This document shows, in pieces, positions 34,657 through 44,268 of a DNA stretch of 64,000 nt (the stretch's first letter is position 1; every line of letters starts with the position of its first letter). A program made the translations under genes and the position numbers. Origin of the DNA: Bin5 sp965218625 (GTDB taxonomy: Bacteria; Chloroflexota; Anaerolineae; Caldilineales; Caldilineaceae); assembly GCA_965218625.1 (NCBI GenBank), contig CBDCLG010000020.1, positions 558,001 through 622,000 on the forward strand, written 5' to 3'. The notes below the pieces were generated by a model, which was not told the origin of the DNA, made no database searches, and saw nothing but the letters and a program-made list of their open reading frames with translations.

Positions 34657-36924
34657 ATGAAGAGTGAAGAGACGGATGACGTCGTAGATCCCAGGCAGAA
34701 GACTTGGGATGAGTTTGTAAGGAAAGCAAACAAGCTCATTGACTCCGGCGAGTTGGAAAAGCAAGAGGTTGAATACAAGCTCGAATTAGGTTGCGAGTTT
34801 GCCAAAGCACGAAAATCGGTACTAAGCGATGCCAATGATTGGTCAGATCGGCTGAAAGATGGTCTCGCTAACCGAGAAGGTCACCCCATGACCTTCTACA
34901 TGAGAGATGACCTCAGAAAATGGGTCGATCAGTCCCCGAGCGACGCGTTGGAAGCATTAAGAACACTCTGGAAACGGGGGAACTCGACCGTTTCTGAGCG
35001 GATTCGCTCTTTTTGCGGCCTACTCCCCGATTCAGTTATACACGGTTTGGGAACCCGAATAAGGCTTACATCTGTATTGTTGATGGGGTTAGACGTTACA
35101 TGGTGCCCGCCCTTTGCGACGGAAACGTTTAAGAAGGCATACAGCCAAACCGGATATGATCCTCCTGACCGGAACGCGGATGAGGCCGAGTTGTATGAAC
35201 ATGCCCTTGGATTCCTAGACCAGTTCCTCAAGGAAGCGCGGGCACGTGGAGTTTGTTTGCGCCACCGACTTGATGGACAGTCAGTAGTTTGGCATTGGCG
35301 GAAGCTTCCTGATGATCTGCCCCGGTTTGGCTTACCGGTCCCTAAGTGTCCGAACGGTGTGGAGATCGAAAACGGCCACGACGGCTGGGATGCATTTGCC
35401 CGGCGCGTCTATGGGCTTACCACATCTGATGGGTGGAATAAACAGCAGATAGCTCCCAAGCTGGAGATTGAAGACATGGCTAGACTGGCGCGAACTGCGG
35501 TACTTGCTGATGCCGACAATTGGGCTGATTTGGTAAAGAGAATATTCACTAGTGAATACGTTTTTTTCATTGATCGCGAAAAGGTCCGTGCTTGGATCGA
35601 CAAGTCTCCGGAAGACGCGTTACAGGCACTTAAGGCGAGTTGGACGGAGGGCAGCTTGTCCGTGGAACAGCGAATCCATGCGTTCTGCGAGCGATTCCCA
35701 GAGGAAATTATAAACGGCAAAGGATCACGTTTGACCGTAGCAGCCAACTTGCTGGCGGCGTTTGAAACTAAGCAGTTCCCACCCTTCTCAAAAAAAAAGT
35801 ATGATGATGCATACAAGCAGACCGGATGGGACGCGCCCGACCAGAACGCAGATGAAGCCGAGCTCTATGACCATGCCCTTGGCTTCCTTGACAGATTCAT
35901 TGAGATGGCGCGGTCGCAGGGGGTGGACCTACGACACCGCCTCAACGCATTTGCTGTGGTATGGAACCTTGTCGACAGTTTACCTAAAATCAGTACGCAA
36001 CCGGTAGAACCCTTGTCTTTACACGCGCTTGCCGACGAATTGCATCTACGTCCCAACTTTCTCGAAGAGGTCTGCACTTTATTGGAGGACAAGCGTCAGG
36101 TCATCTTCCAAGGTCCGCCGGGCACGGGCAAAACCTACGTTGCACAGGCGCTTGCGAAGTGCCTTGCAGTTTCTGAAGAGCGGGTTACGCTTGTGCAGTT
36201 CCATCCCTCTTATGCTTATGAGGACTTCGTGCGGGGCTTTCGGCCAGCGCTCATTGATGGTCAGGCTGGATTCCAGTTGCAGGATGGACCCCTGTTGCGA
36301 GCCGCTCGGAAGGCAGAGGCGGAACCCCACGTAGAGCATTTTCTCATCATCGACGAGATTAATCGGGGTAATCTCGCCAAAGTATTCGGGGAGTTGTATT
36401 TTCTGCTGGAATACCGCGATAAGAAAGTCCGGATGCAATACCAGTATGACGACGAAGATGAGTTTTCGTTGCCTGAAAACCTCTACATTATCGGCACTAT
36501 GAACACGGCCGACCGCTCCATCGCGCTAGTAGATTTGGCGCTGCGCCGCCGCTTCTACTTCATCGAGTTTCACCCTGATAGCGAACCAGTGAAAAGTGTT
36601 CTTGGCCGCTGGATAGAGGAAAAGGCGCCCGACATGAGGTGGGTGGCCAAAGTCGTTGAAGAGGCCAATAGGCTGTTGGAGGAGGACAAGCACGCCGCCA
36701 TCGGGCCGAGCTACTTTATGAAGGAATTCCTTGATGAGAAGACTGTGGAGCGGATATGGAAGCACAGCGTGCTCCCGTACATTGAGGAACGTCTCTTTGG
36801 GATCGACAAAGACCTTGACGCATTTGACCTTGACACACTTAAGGACAGAGCGATTCAGGTCCTGGAGCAAGAGAAGAACAGTGGGCAGGCCGTTGACGCA
36901 GAAGGAGACGGCACACCAAACTGA
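34657..36924 (+). CDS. mcrB: McrB-like AAA+ GTPase subunit with duplicated N-terminal domain
   Basis: 755 residues. The C-terminal half is the McrB motor: Walker A GPPGTGKT (486-493), Walker B FLIIDEINR with D566/E567, and NTADRS (616-621), the McrB signature, with ALRRRF after it. With McrC it forms a GTP-driven nuclease that cuts modified or foreign DNA. The N-terminal 445 residues are two tandem copies of one ~210-residue module (about 16-222 and 243-445). Matching pairs are FVRKANKLI/FARRVYGLT, DQSPSDALEAL/DKSPEDALQAL, and ADEAELYEHALGFLDQF/ADEAELYDHALGFLDRF. These would recognise DNA. ATG 34657 follows GAAGG. GC is visibly lower than in the neighbours, so it was probably acquired. Confidence 0.88.
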   Translation: MKSEETDDVVDPRQKTWDEFVRKANKLIDSGELEKQEVEYKLELGCEFAKARKSVLSDANDWSDRLKDGLANREGHPMTFYMRDDLRKWVDQSPSDALEALRTLWKRGNSTVSERIRSFCGLLPDSVIHGLGTRIRLTSVLLMGLDVTWCPPFATETFKKAYSQTGYDPPDRNADEAELYEHALGFLDQFLKEARARGVCLRHRLDGQSVVWHWRKLPDDLPRFGLPVPKCPNGVEIENGHDGWDAFARRVYGLTTSDGWNKQQIAPKLEIEDMARLARTAVLADADNWADLVKRIFTSEYVFFIDREKVRAWIDKSPEDALQALKASWTEGSLSVEQRIHAFCERFPEEIINGKGSRLTVAANLLAAFETKQFPPFSKKKYDDAYKQTGWDAPDQNADEAELYDHALGFLDRFIEMARSQGVDLRHRLNAFAVVWNLVDSLPKISTQPVEPLSLHALADELHLRPNFLEEVCTLLEDKRQVIFQGPPGTGKTYVAQALAKCLAVSEERVTLVQFHPSYAYEDFVRGFRPALIDGQAGFQLQDGPLLRAARKAEAEPHVEHFLIIDEINRGNLAKVFGELYFLLEYRDKKVRMQYQYDDEDEFSLPENLYIIGTMNTADRSIALVDLALRRRFYFIEFHPDSEPVKSVLGRWIEEKAPDMRWVAKVVEEANRLLEEDKHAAIGPSYFMKEFLDEKTVERIWKHSVLPYIEERLFGIDKDLDAFDLDTLKDRAIQVLEQEKNSGQAVDAEGDGTPN

Positions 36925-38201
36925 TGCTTGAAGTCAACCTGCGGGAGTACGCCACCAGTCAACATGAGCTTTCAGTCGACCAACTCGAAGCACTGTTGCA
37001 GGAGTCGAAGAACCTTCACCTTTCGGTCGAACCGGTCGAGGGTAAGAAGGGAAGCTACAATCTGACAGCCGGCTCTACGGTTGGTGCGCTGGAGATTGGC
37101 GATTTATCTGTGCTCATTAGACCGAAAATTGGGATTCCACGGTTACTTTCCTTATCCTGCTATGCTTTGAGCAACTACAAGCCACAGGACAAACTGTTCG
37201 ACTTTCAGGAGGCAAAGGAACTTCCCGAGATACTGGCAATGGCCCTGGTCACGGCCGCCCGTCGTGCCTTCGGGCGCGGCCTTTTGCGGGCCTACCAGAC
37301 CGAGGAAGACGCCCTCTATACAGTACGCGGGCGCATTCAGCTCAGCGAGCAGATCCGCCGCCGTTTCGGCATCCCGCTGCCTGTCGAGCTGCGCTTCGAT
37401 GAGTTCACCGAGGACATCCTGGCGAACCGGTTGGTAAAGGCGGCGGCATCAAGGCTTGGCCGCATGACGCTGAGGTCGGCTGAGGCGCGGAGAGGGCTGG
37501 GTTGGATCGCAGCGGTGCTTGAGAACGTGTCGCTGCTGGAGTTCCGGCGTAGTCGGGTGCCGGAGGTTCGCTTTGACAGACTGAATGAACACTACGAGCA
37601 CGTTGTGGGGCTTGCGCGGCTGATCCTGCTTCACAGCGAGTTCGAGTTTTTCCGAGGGGATGTGCGGGCCACCGGCTTCCTGATCGATATGAATAAGCTC
37701 TTTCAGGAGTTCGTTATCCGAGCTCTGCGCGAGGCTCTGAACGTCTCCGCGCGTACGTTGCGGGAAGAAAAGGTCGATTGGCTTGATAAAGGGGAAAAGG
37801 TACGGATAAAGCCTGATTTGGCATGGTGGGAAGACAGCACGACGTGTACATTCGTGGGTGATGCAAAGTACAAGAATATCACCAACAGCCGCGTACCAAA
37901 TTCTGACTTATATCAACTCCTGGCTTACGCCACGGCCCTAGATCTTCCGGGCGGGTTGCTCATCTACGCGAAAGGCGAGGCCGAAACTGGGACGTACACA
38001 ATCCAGCACACTGACAAGCGATTGAAGGTCGCCGCCCTCGACCTGTCCGGCACGCTTGAGGAGATACTTGAACGCGTAAACGAAATTGCGGACCATGTCA
38101 GGACATTACGCCGAGAGGCCCTTTATGCACGTTCAACCGCCAAAATGATCTATTTGAAACCAGTGCCAGCCTCTCTCCACCAGCCTCCGATCACGAACTG
38201 A
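36924..38201 (+). CDS. mcrC: McrC-like nuclease subunit
   Basis: 425 residues, starting in a TGATG overlap with mcrB. McrC cleaves DNA when activated by the McrB ring. The C-terminal PD-(D/E)XK core is visible as IKPDLAWW (D298) and FVGDAKYK (D313, K315). The N-terminal part carries the McrB-contacting beta region and VRGRIQLSEQIRRRFG. Its stop overlaps the ATG of the next, unrelated glycosidase-like gene (TGATG at 38199), so the cassette joins its host operon without a gap. The lower GC continues from mcrB. Confidence 0.9.
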   Translation: MLEVNLREYATSQHELSVDQLEALLQESKNLHLSVEPVEGKKGSYNLTAGSTVGALEIGDLSVLIRPKIGIPRLLSLSCYALSNYKPQDKLFDFQEAKELPEILAMALVTAARRAFGRGLLRAYQTEEDALYTVRGRIQLSEQIRRRFGIPLPVELRFDEFTEDILANRLVKAAASRLGRMTLRSAEARRGLGWIAAVLENVSLLEFRRSRVPEVRFDRLNEHYEHVVGLARLILLHSEFEFFRGDVRATGFLIDMNKLFQEFVIRALREALNVSARTLREEKVDWLDKGEKVRIKPDLAWWEDSTTCTFVGDAKYKNITNSRVPNSDLYQLLAYATALDLPGGLLIYAKGEAETGTYTIQHTDKRLKVAALDLSGTLEEILERVNEIADHVRTLRREALYARSTAKMIYLKPVPASLHQPPITN

Positions 38202-39748
38202 TGAGTGAACACATGAGCCAGACAGAACAGGTACGCGACATCGGCGGGCACAAGGAGCTCTTTATCGACGAGGCGGCGATCGCATCGATGCGCAACGTGC
38301 GGCTGACGATGAACGCGCCGTACCAGGACCACGAGCCGGTCCTGCTGCCGGAGGCGCCGTGGGAATACCGCCTCCATCCCTACGCGACGGTGATACGGGA
38401 AGGCGACACCTTGCGCCTGTGGTACCTGGCCTACGAATGGGACCCGCCGGCGGGCGTGGAGCTGCCGGAGAGCGGCACGCCGGAGGACGCGGCCATTTTC
38501 TGGCGGCACACGCGCGGCCGTCTCTGCTACGCCGAATCGAGCGACGGCGTACACTGGGAGCGTCCCAACCTCGGCCTGGTGCAGTACCGGGGCAGCGGCG
38601 ACAACAACATCCTGGCGCCGGCTGCGCATGACCCGGTGCAACAGCCGGGCTGGAACGGCGGCACCGTTTTCAAGGACCCGACCGCGCCCCCGGAACGCCG
38701 GTACAAACTATGGAGCCAGATATCGGTGGCCGAGGAGGGCAAGTCGGGTCTGTCGGGCTTCCATTCGCCTGACGGACTGCGCTGGACGGCGTGCGCAAAC
38801 AACCCGGTCTCCGGCCATTGCGATTGCCTCAACGTGGCGTTCTGGGATGAACGAATCGGGCAGTACGTGGGCTACTCGCGCCTGTGGACGGCGGACAGCC
38901 ACGGTGACCGCTACCGGGCAGTGCGGCGGCTGGTGTCGTCGGACTTCGAGCAGTGGGAAGACTTGGGCGCGGTGCTGGCCGCGGACGAGGTCGACCTGAC
39001 GCTGCCGGTTAAGCGGGAGCGACAGAGCCGCCAGATCATGGACTTTCACGGCAACTGTGTCTTCAAGTATCCTGGAAGCGCGGACGTCTACCTCGCGCTG
39101 CCGGAGGTCTGGTGGCACTGGTCCACGAACCCGTTTCCAGCTGCGGGCCGGGACCAGGAGAGGATGGGCGGATTCCCGGATACGGTGGACGTGCAACTCG
39201 CCACCAGTCGCGACGGGATCAAATGGCAGCGGGCCGGCGGGCGCAACCCCTTCCTGCGCCTGGGTCCGCCGGATGCGGCTGATTCCAAGATGATCTACGC
39301 GTTTACGCAGCCGGCGCCGGTCGGAGATGAGCTGTGGATCTACTACGGCGGCTTCCGCTACGGGATCAGCGACAAGGTCGCGCTGAAGCGGGGGGCATTC
39401 TTCCGGGCGCGGCTGCGATTGGACGGCTTCATCTCGGCCGACGCGCCATACGAAGGGGGCGAGCTGGTAACCGTGCCGCTGCGGTTTCAGGGCGACCAAT
39501 TGAGGCTGAACGCCGACACGAGCGCGGGCGGCGCAATCCGAATCCAGATAGAGGACGCGGACGGCGCGCCGCTGGCGGGCTACGGACTGGACGAAGCCGA
39601 CGAACTGAACGGCAACTCGGTCCGCCATGTCGCCACCTGGGAGGGCAGGCGACACGTAGGTGAACTGGCGGGTCGCGCAGTGCGCTTGCGCTTCGTGATG
39701 AACGGTTGTAAGCTTTATTCTTTTCAGTTTATGGATCAAAATCAATAG
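38201..39748 (+). CDS. Beta-propeller glycosidase-like protein, third member
   Basis: 515 residues. KELFIDEAAIASMRNVRLTM is the same opening as LFVDDEIIGAKQGVVRTLH in its relatives, and YAESSDGVHWERPNLGLV plus LDGFISADAPYEGGELVTVP mark propeller blades and the C-terminal beta domain. ATG 38201 overlaps the mcrC stop; ATG 38213 may be the original start. GC returns to the regional high level at once, so it belongs with the genes at 31384-34349, now split from them by mcrBC. Substrate unknown. Confidence 0.65.
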   Translation: MSEHMSQTEQVRDIGGHKELFIDEAAIASMRNVRLTMNAPYQDHEPVLLPEAPWEYRLHPYATVIREGDTLRLWYLAYEWDPPAGVELPESGTPEDAAIFWRHTRGRLCYAESSDGVHWERPNLGLVQYRGSGDNNILAPAAHDPVQQPGWNGGTVFKDPTAPPERRYKLWSQISVAEEGKSGLSGFHSPDGLRWTACANNPVSGHCDCLNVAFWDERIGQYVGYSRLWTADSHGDRYRAVRRLVSSDFEQWEDLGAVLAADEVDLTLPVKRERQSRQIMDFHGNCVFKYPGSADVYLALPEVWWHWSTNPFPAAGRDQERMGGFPDTVDVQLATSRDGIKWQRAGGRNPFLRLGPPDAADSKMIYAFTQPAPVGDELWIYYGGFRYGISDKVALKRGAFFRARLRLDGFISADAPYEGGELVTVPLRFQGDQLRLNADTSAGGAIRIQIEDADGAPLAGYGLDEADELNGNSVRHVATWEGRRHVGELAGRAVRLRFVMNGCKLYSFQFMDQNQ

Positions 39749-39776
39749 GTACGTTCAGCAGCCAGGAGAATTCGGG

Positions 39777-41237
39777 ATGGCCACTCGGGGTACGGAAGCG
39801 GAGAAGGCGAACTCCATCGGCGAGGAGACGCAACTCTTCGTCGATGACGCTGTCATCAGCGCCAAGCGCGGCGTGGTGCGCACGCTCCACCAAGCCAAGA
39901 AGCTGGAGGAGCCGGTGCTACTGCCTGACCGACCGTGGGAGGGGGATCGGGTCTACATCTACGGCACGGTGCATTACGACGCGGACGCGCGGCAGTTCCG
40001 CATGTGGTACCTGACGCGGCTGGGGCGCGGGCAGCAGCACCGGGCGCCGGGCCTGCGCGAGCGGCAGGGGGACATGATCCTTTACGCCACTTCTGAAGAT
40101 GGCATCCACTGGGAGAAGCCGGAGCTGGGACTGCACGAGTTTGACGGCTCGCGGGCGAACAACATCCTGATATTCGACAAACACAGCCCGACCGTCATCG
40201 TTGACGAAACGGCCGACCCTTCGGAGCGCTACAAGATGGCCGGGTGGGACTGGAGCCGGGACCAGTTCGGCTACTGGGTCGCCCACTCCGCCGACGGCCT
40301 GGTCTGGAACGAGTACGACGTGAACCCAGTCCTGATGAACACCGAGGAAACGCTTGAGGCGATCACGGTGGCGCACGACCGGCGGCGCGGCGAGTATTTC
40401 GCATTTCACCGGCGCTGGGGCGATATTGGCGGATTCGACCGCCGGCTGATCGCCGTATGCACGAGCCGGAACTTCCTCGACTGGAGCGATCCCGAACTGA
40501 TCATCGTCAGCGACGAACAGGACGACGCCTGGGTCCAGGACCCTCAGCAACGGGGCGAATTCTACGGAATGTCAGGCTTCGTCTATGGCAGCCAGTTCCT
40601 CGGCTTTCTGCCGGTGTTCTATGTCATGCGCGATCTTCGGGGGCAGACGGTGGGCGCGGAGCAGAGCCCCTGGGACGGACCGATCGACGCGCAGCTTGTG
40701 CACAGCCGCGACGGGCGCACGTGGGAGCGATTTTTCGACCGGACGCCGATCATTCCGCGCGGAGGGCCGGGCAGCTATGACGCCGGCTGCATCCTCTGTT
40801 CGGCCGATCGTCCCGTCAACTGCGGCGACGAGACCTGGCACTACTATACTGCCATCAACACGATGCACGGCGGGACGTTGCCGCCGAAGAGGGCCACGAT
40901 CGCCCGCGCGGCGTGGCGACTGGACGGCTTCGTCTCGCTCGACGCGGGGCATTTCGGCGGAACCGTGGAAACCGTACCTCTCAGCCTGCCGGCGGGCCAA
41001 CTCGTAGTGAACGCCGACGCCTCGCAGGGCGGCTTGGCGGTCGAGCTTCTCGCCGCGGATGGACAGACGCTGACGGGTTATTCGAGTGAGGACTGCGCGG
41101 CGATCCGGTCGGACAGCGTGCGCCATGCCGTTCGCTGGCGGGAACAGCAGCAACTGCCGGCAGGTGAGCCCGTGCGCCTGCGCTTTCACCTGGACACGGC
41201 CCAGCTCTACAGTTTTGGCGTTGTGGCGGCAGATTGA
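39777..41237 (+). CDS. Beta-propeller glycosidase-like protein, fourth member
   Basis: 486 residues, a close paralogue of the gene at 31384. Both share the ETQLFVDD opening, FRMWY-TRLG, NNIL-FDKHSPTVIVD, EFYGMSGFVYG, and a long identical run around AAWRLDGFVSLDAGHFGG. It lacks the ~30-residue insertion of that gene. AGGAG lies upstream of ATG 39777. The duplication left one copy on each side of mcrBC. Probably cytoplasmic; it may act on the same oligosaccharide family. Confidence 0.68.
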   Translation: MATRGTEAEKANSIGEETQLFVDDAVISAKRGVVRTLHQAKKLEEPVLLPDRPWEGDRVYIYGTVHYDADARQFRMWYLTRLGRGQQHRAPGLRERQGDMILYATSEDGIHWEKPELGLHEFDGSRANNILIFDKHSPTVIVDETADPSERYKMAGWDWSRDQFGYWVAHSADGLVWNEYDVNPVLMNTEETLEAITVAHDRRRGEYFAFHRRWGDIGGFDRRLIAVCTSRNFLDWSDPELIIVSDEQDDAWVQDPQQRGEFYGMSGFVYGSQFLGFLPVFYVMRDLRGQTVGAEQSPWDGPIDAQLVHSRDGRTWERFFDRTPIIPRGGPGSYDAGCILCSADRPVNCGDETWHYYTAINTMHGGTLPPKRATIARAAWRLDGFVSLDAGHFGGTVETVPLSLPAGQLVVNADASQGGLAVELLAADGQTLTGYSSEDCAAIRSDSVRHAVRWREQQQLPAGEPVRLRFHLDTAQLYSFGVVAAD

Positions 41238-41375
41238 CAGCGAGTGGAGGAGGGGCCGCGCTTCCGCGACAGGAGCGGGGGCTTGTCATACTGAAAAATT
41301 TCGCAGACTTGACCGGTCGCCTGTAAGGTGATATTGGAATCAGGCCAGAAACCGGCAGATAGGAAGGAGGGTGCG

Positions 41376-42176
41376 ATGCCTTCGGCGCGAGAAGAATATC
41401 TGTTTGACTTGCGCGGCTACACAGTGATCCGGCAGGCGCTCGACGCCGGGCATGCGCGTGCGGTCAACGCCTGGATCGACGCCCTGCCACCGCTTGAACA
41501 GGAGCAGTGGTACGGCAATGTCTACGTCCACACCTATGGCGGCGTGGACGGTACAAATCTGCAGGACATCATCGAAGGCGGCGAAATATTCGAGCGGCTG
41601 ATCGACCACCCGGCCTGGCTCGATCATGTGCGCCATTTTCTGGGGCCGTCGACCAAGCCGTTCATGCACGAGGCGCTTTTGAACATTCGCGATGCGGGCG
41701 GGTATATTGGCGTACATTCGGGCGGACATTATAGTGACCATCACCAGCGAAGTGGGCGCCGCAACGGCCAGTGGGTGTGCAGTATGTTGTCGCTGTTGGT
41801 GCCTCTGACCGATGTGGGCGCAGGGGACGGCGCGACGATCATCGTGCCCGGCAGCCACAAGTCGGACTTTCCGCATCCCCTGCAGAAGTCCAACGGCGGG
41901 ATAACGCAGGAGCCTGGGGACATCATCGAAGACGCGGTCGAGATCCACCTGAAGGCCGGTGACGCGCTCCTGTTCAATGACGCGCTCTGTCACGGTTCCA
42001 CGCCGCGGACCAACCCAGGCCAGCGGCGCATGTTCGTCTTTCGTTACGTTCCCACGCTTCTCGGCCACCGTTTCGGCTATGTACCGTCGGCCGAGTTGCT
42101 GGCGCGTCTGACGCCGGAACAACGCGCCATCGTGCAGCCGATCGTCCCCAAGCAGCGACCAATATCCGGCGCCTGA
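41376..42176 (+). CDS. PhyH-superfamily dioxygenase, divergent
   Basis: 266 residues with the PhyH N-terminal pattern (DLRGYTVIRQAL), central VPLTDVGAGDGATIIVPGSHKSD and a distal His (H206, CHGSTP) and Arg (R217/R218). The usual HxD after a Trp is not present; H114, H118 and D121 in VHSGGHYSDHH are the likely replacement, so metal binding may differ. The family substrate range is wide, so no substrate is claimed. ATG 41376 has AAGGAGGG; the open frame upstream (from 41328) is less likely used. It precedes a flavin oxidoreductase gene by 67 bp. Confidence 0.8.
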   Translation: MPSAREEYLFDLRGYTVIRQALDAGHARAVNAWIDALPPLEQEQWYGNVYVHTYGGVDGTNLQDIIEGGEIFERLIDHPAWLDHVRHFLGPSTKPFMHEALLNIRDAGGYIGVHSGGHYSDHHQRSGRRNGQWVCSMLSLLVPLTDVGAGDGATIIVPGSHKSDFPHPLQKSNGGITQEPGDIIEDAVEIHLKAGDALLFNDALCHGSTPRTNPGQRRMFVFRYVPTLLGHRFGYVPSAELLARLTPEQRAIVQPIVPKQRPISGA

Positions 42177-42243
42177 GTAAACCAGAAAGCCCGATTTGGG
42201 CTGAGTGAAGCAGTTCACAGCCACCTGACAGGAGGGCATCCCC

Positions 42244-43371
42244 ATGACTACCGTTGAACAACCGATCAAATCAGGCATTTTCATTATGCCGTTCCATCCG
42301 CCGGACAAACCGTTGGCACAGTGCTACGAAGAGGATGTCGAGTTGGCCGTGAGAGCTGAAGCGCTCGGATTCGACGAGTTCTGGATTGGCGAACATCACA
42401 CGATGAAGTACGAGGCGATCGTTGTGCCGGAGGTCTTCATCGGCCGCGTTCTGGGCGAAACGGAGCGCATTCGCCTTGGCCCAGCCCCAATCTGCGCCAA
42501 CCTGCATCATCCTGCATATCTGGCCACCCGCCTCGCCTTTCTCGACCATCTCTCCAATGGGCGGCTCAATCTCTGCTTCGGGCCAAGCGGAGTTACAACT
42601 GATTACGAACTCTACGGCCTCGAGCCGAAGCAGGGCGGAGCGATGACAGTTGAAGCGATCGATGTCATGCTGAAGCTGTGGTCGTCGGACCCGCCTTACG
42701 AGCACAACGGCCAATTCTGGCAGTTCTCGCTCAAAGAAAACGTCAACGACGAATCCCAGATCGGCTTCATCCACAAGCCGCTGCAAAAGCCCCATCCGCC
42801 AATTCTCATGCCGGGTGTCGCCCGCAACTCGTATAGCCTGCGAATGGCGGGGGAGTACGGATTCGCGCCCTATTCGGCTGCGCTGGCCGCGGGCAACATG
42901 CTGGCAGACAATTGGGAGACCTACGAGCGCAGTGCAGTTGAGGCAGGCCGGCAGCCAGACCGGGCAAACTGGAGGGTGGCGCGCGCCATTTTCCTGGCCG
43001 ATACGACAAAGGAGGCTGTCGAACGCGTGCGCACCAATTCGGTCGGGCAGAACTTCGAATACATCGCAAACCTGCTCGATATCAGTCTAGGCAGGGACCT
43101 ACTCAAACGAGACCCCTCAATGTCGAACGCGGATTGCAACCTGGATTACTGGTTGTCCGAACAGATTATCGCCGGGGACGTGGACCATGCGCTCGAACGC
43201 CTGCTGGCGCTGATGGACGAGTGCGGTCCGATCGGCACGCTGGTGCTGATGGGCTTCGACTGGGACGACAAAGAAAGCTGGCTGCGCAACCTTGAGCTGT
43301 TCGCGACCGAGCTGATGCCGGCGTTGAACAAGGCAGTGGCGGGAAACGGGAGCAGTTCTGCGGGGAACTGA
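42244..43371 (+). CDS. LLM-class flavin-dependent oxidoreductase (luciferase-like)
   Basis: 375 residues, a bacterial-luciferase-like TIM barrel using reduced flavin. ALGFDEFWIGEHHTMKYE near the start and PPILMPGVARNSYSLRMAGEYGF in the middle are typical. Members oxidise or desulphonate small molecules, or act on cofactor F420. The substrate here is unknown. ATG 42244 has AGGAGGG upstream. It sits between two PhyH genes, so a chain of oxidative steps is plausible. Confidence 0.85.
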   Translation: MTTVEQPIKSGIFIMPFHPPDKPLAQCYEEDVELAVRAEALGFDEFWIGEHHTMKYEAIVVPEVFIGRVLGETERIRLGPAPICANLHHPAYLATRLAFLDHLSNGRLNLCFGPSGVTTDYELYGLEPKQGGAMTVEAIDVMLKLWSSDPPYEHNGQFWQFSLKENVNDESQIGFIHKPLQKPHPPILMPGVARNSYSLRMAGEYGFAPYSAALAAGNMLADNWETYERSAVEAGRQPDRANWRVARAIFLADTTKEAVERVRTNSVGQNFEYIANLLDISLGRDLLKRDPSMSNADCNLDYWLSEQIIAGDVDHALERLLALMDECGPIGTLVLMGFDWDDKESWLRNLELFATELMPALNKAVAGNGSSSAGN

Positions 43372-43451
43372 TTTACGCAGGAGCAAACTTCCTTCCGACC
43401 AGATATGCGGCTGGATTCGATTGGAATTTCAAATGACCACAGGGGAGCAAA

Positions 43452-44264
43452 ATGAAACTCAGCCCTCAACAACTCCAGTTTTTTGAAACCTTTGGCTATC
43501 TGCACTTCCCTGGACTGGTAAAGGACGAGGTCGACTGGATCATCGAGGAGTTCGAAGCCATCTTTGGCGCCAGCGGCCAGGTACATGATGGGACACAGCG
43601 CTCTTGCATTGTACCGTTCATCGACCAGCGCGAGCGTCTGTGTACGTTGCTGGACCACCCCAGCATCGACGGGCTGATCAGCAGCATCCTCGGCCAGGAC
43701 TTCAACTATCTCGGCGGCGACGGCAACTTCTACACCGGCGACACGCGCTGGCACAGCGACGGTTTCCACTCAATCGGCAAATACCTGAAAGTTGCCTTCT
43801 ATCTCGACCGGCTTACTTCGGATTCAGGCTGCCTGCGTGTAATCCCCGGCTCGCACCGGGTGGACGCGGAAAGCTGGTCGGCCCGCCAGGCGCGCGAGGC
43901 GCCCGATCTGTGGGGAATCCCGCAGCAGGCGGTGCCACACCTGGCGCTGGAGACGCGTCCGGGGGACGTTGTCGCCTTCAATCATAACCTGATGCACGCT
44001 TCGTTCGGAGGGAGCAGCGCGCGGCGCATGTTTACCATCAACTGCTGCGCCTACTGCCACTCGGAAGAGGAGATCGAGGAGTTGGAAAAATTCGTTGCCG
44101 GCGGGGCCCGCTTCTGGAAGGAACAGGTGCACTCGGAGATCATGCGCAGCACAGCGTCGCCCGCACGAATGCGCCATTTGCAGCAAGTAATGAACCACGA
44201 GAGCCATCTTCCGGCGCTGGCCGCCAAGGCACGTGCTGAGATGGCTGAGCCGGCTCGCGGATGA
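43452..44264 (+). CDS. Phytanoyl-CoA dioxygenase (PhyH) family protein
   Basis: 270 residues. The metal triad is H101/D103 (RWHSD) and H182 (LMHASFGG), with R191/R192 (ARRMF) for 2-oxoglutarate. ATG 43452 follows AGGGGAGC. It is closely related to the minus-strand gene at 45434: both have YTGDTRWHSDG and end in MAEP-RG. The two are a diverged duplicate pair placed convergently around a Gfo/Idh gene. The next gene starts 4 bp after its stop, so they are probably translated together. Confidence 0.92.
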   Translation: MKLSPQQLQFFETFGYLHFPGLVKDEVDWIIEEFEAIFGASGQVHDGTQRSCIVPFIDQRERLCTLLDHPSIDGLISSILGQDFNYLGGDGNFYTGDTRWHSDGFHSIGKYLKVAFYLDRLTSDSGCLRVIPGSHRVDAESWSARQAREAPDLWGIPQQAVPHLALETRPGDVVAFNHNLMHASFGGSSARRMFTINCCAYCHSEEEIEELEKFVAGGARFWKEQVHSEIMRSTASPARMRHLQQVMNHESHLPALAAKARAEMAEPARG

Positions 44265-44268
44265 CACG

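Noticed and set aside
41290..41340. TTGACC with TATTGG before the PhyH at 41376
   Set aside because: The -10 box is too poor to call, although the spacing is 17 bp.
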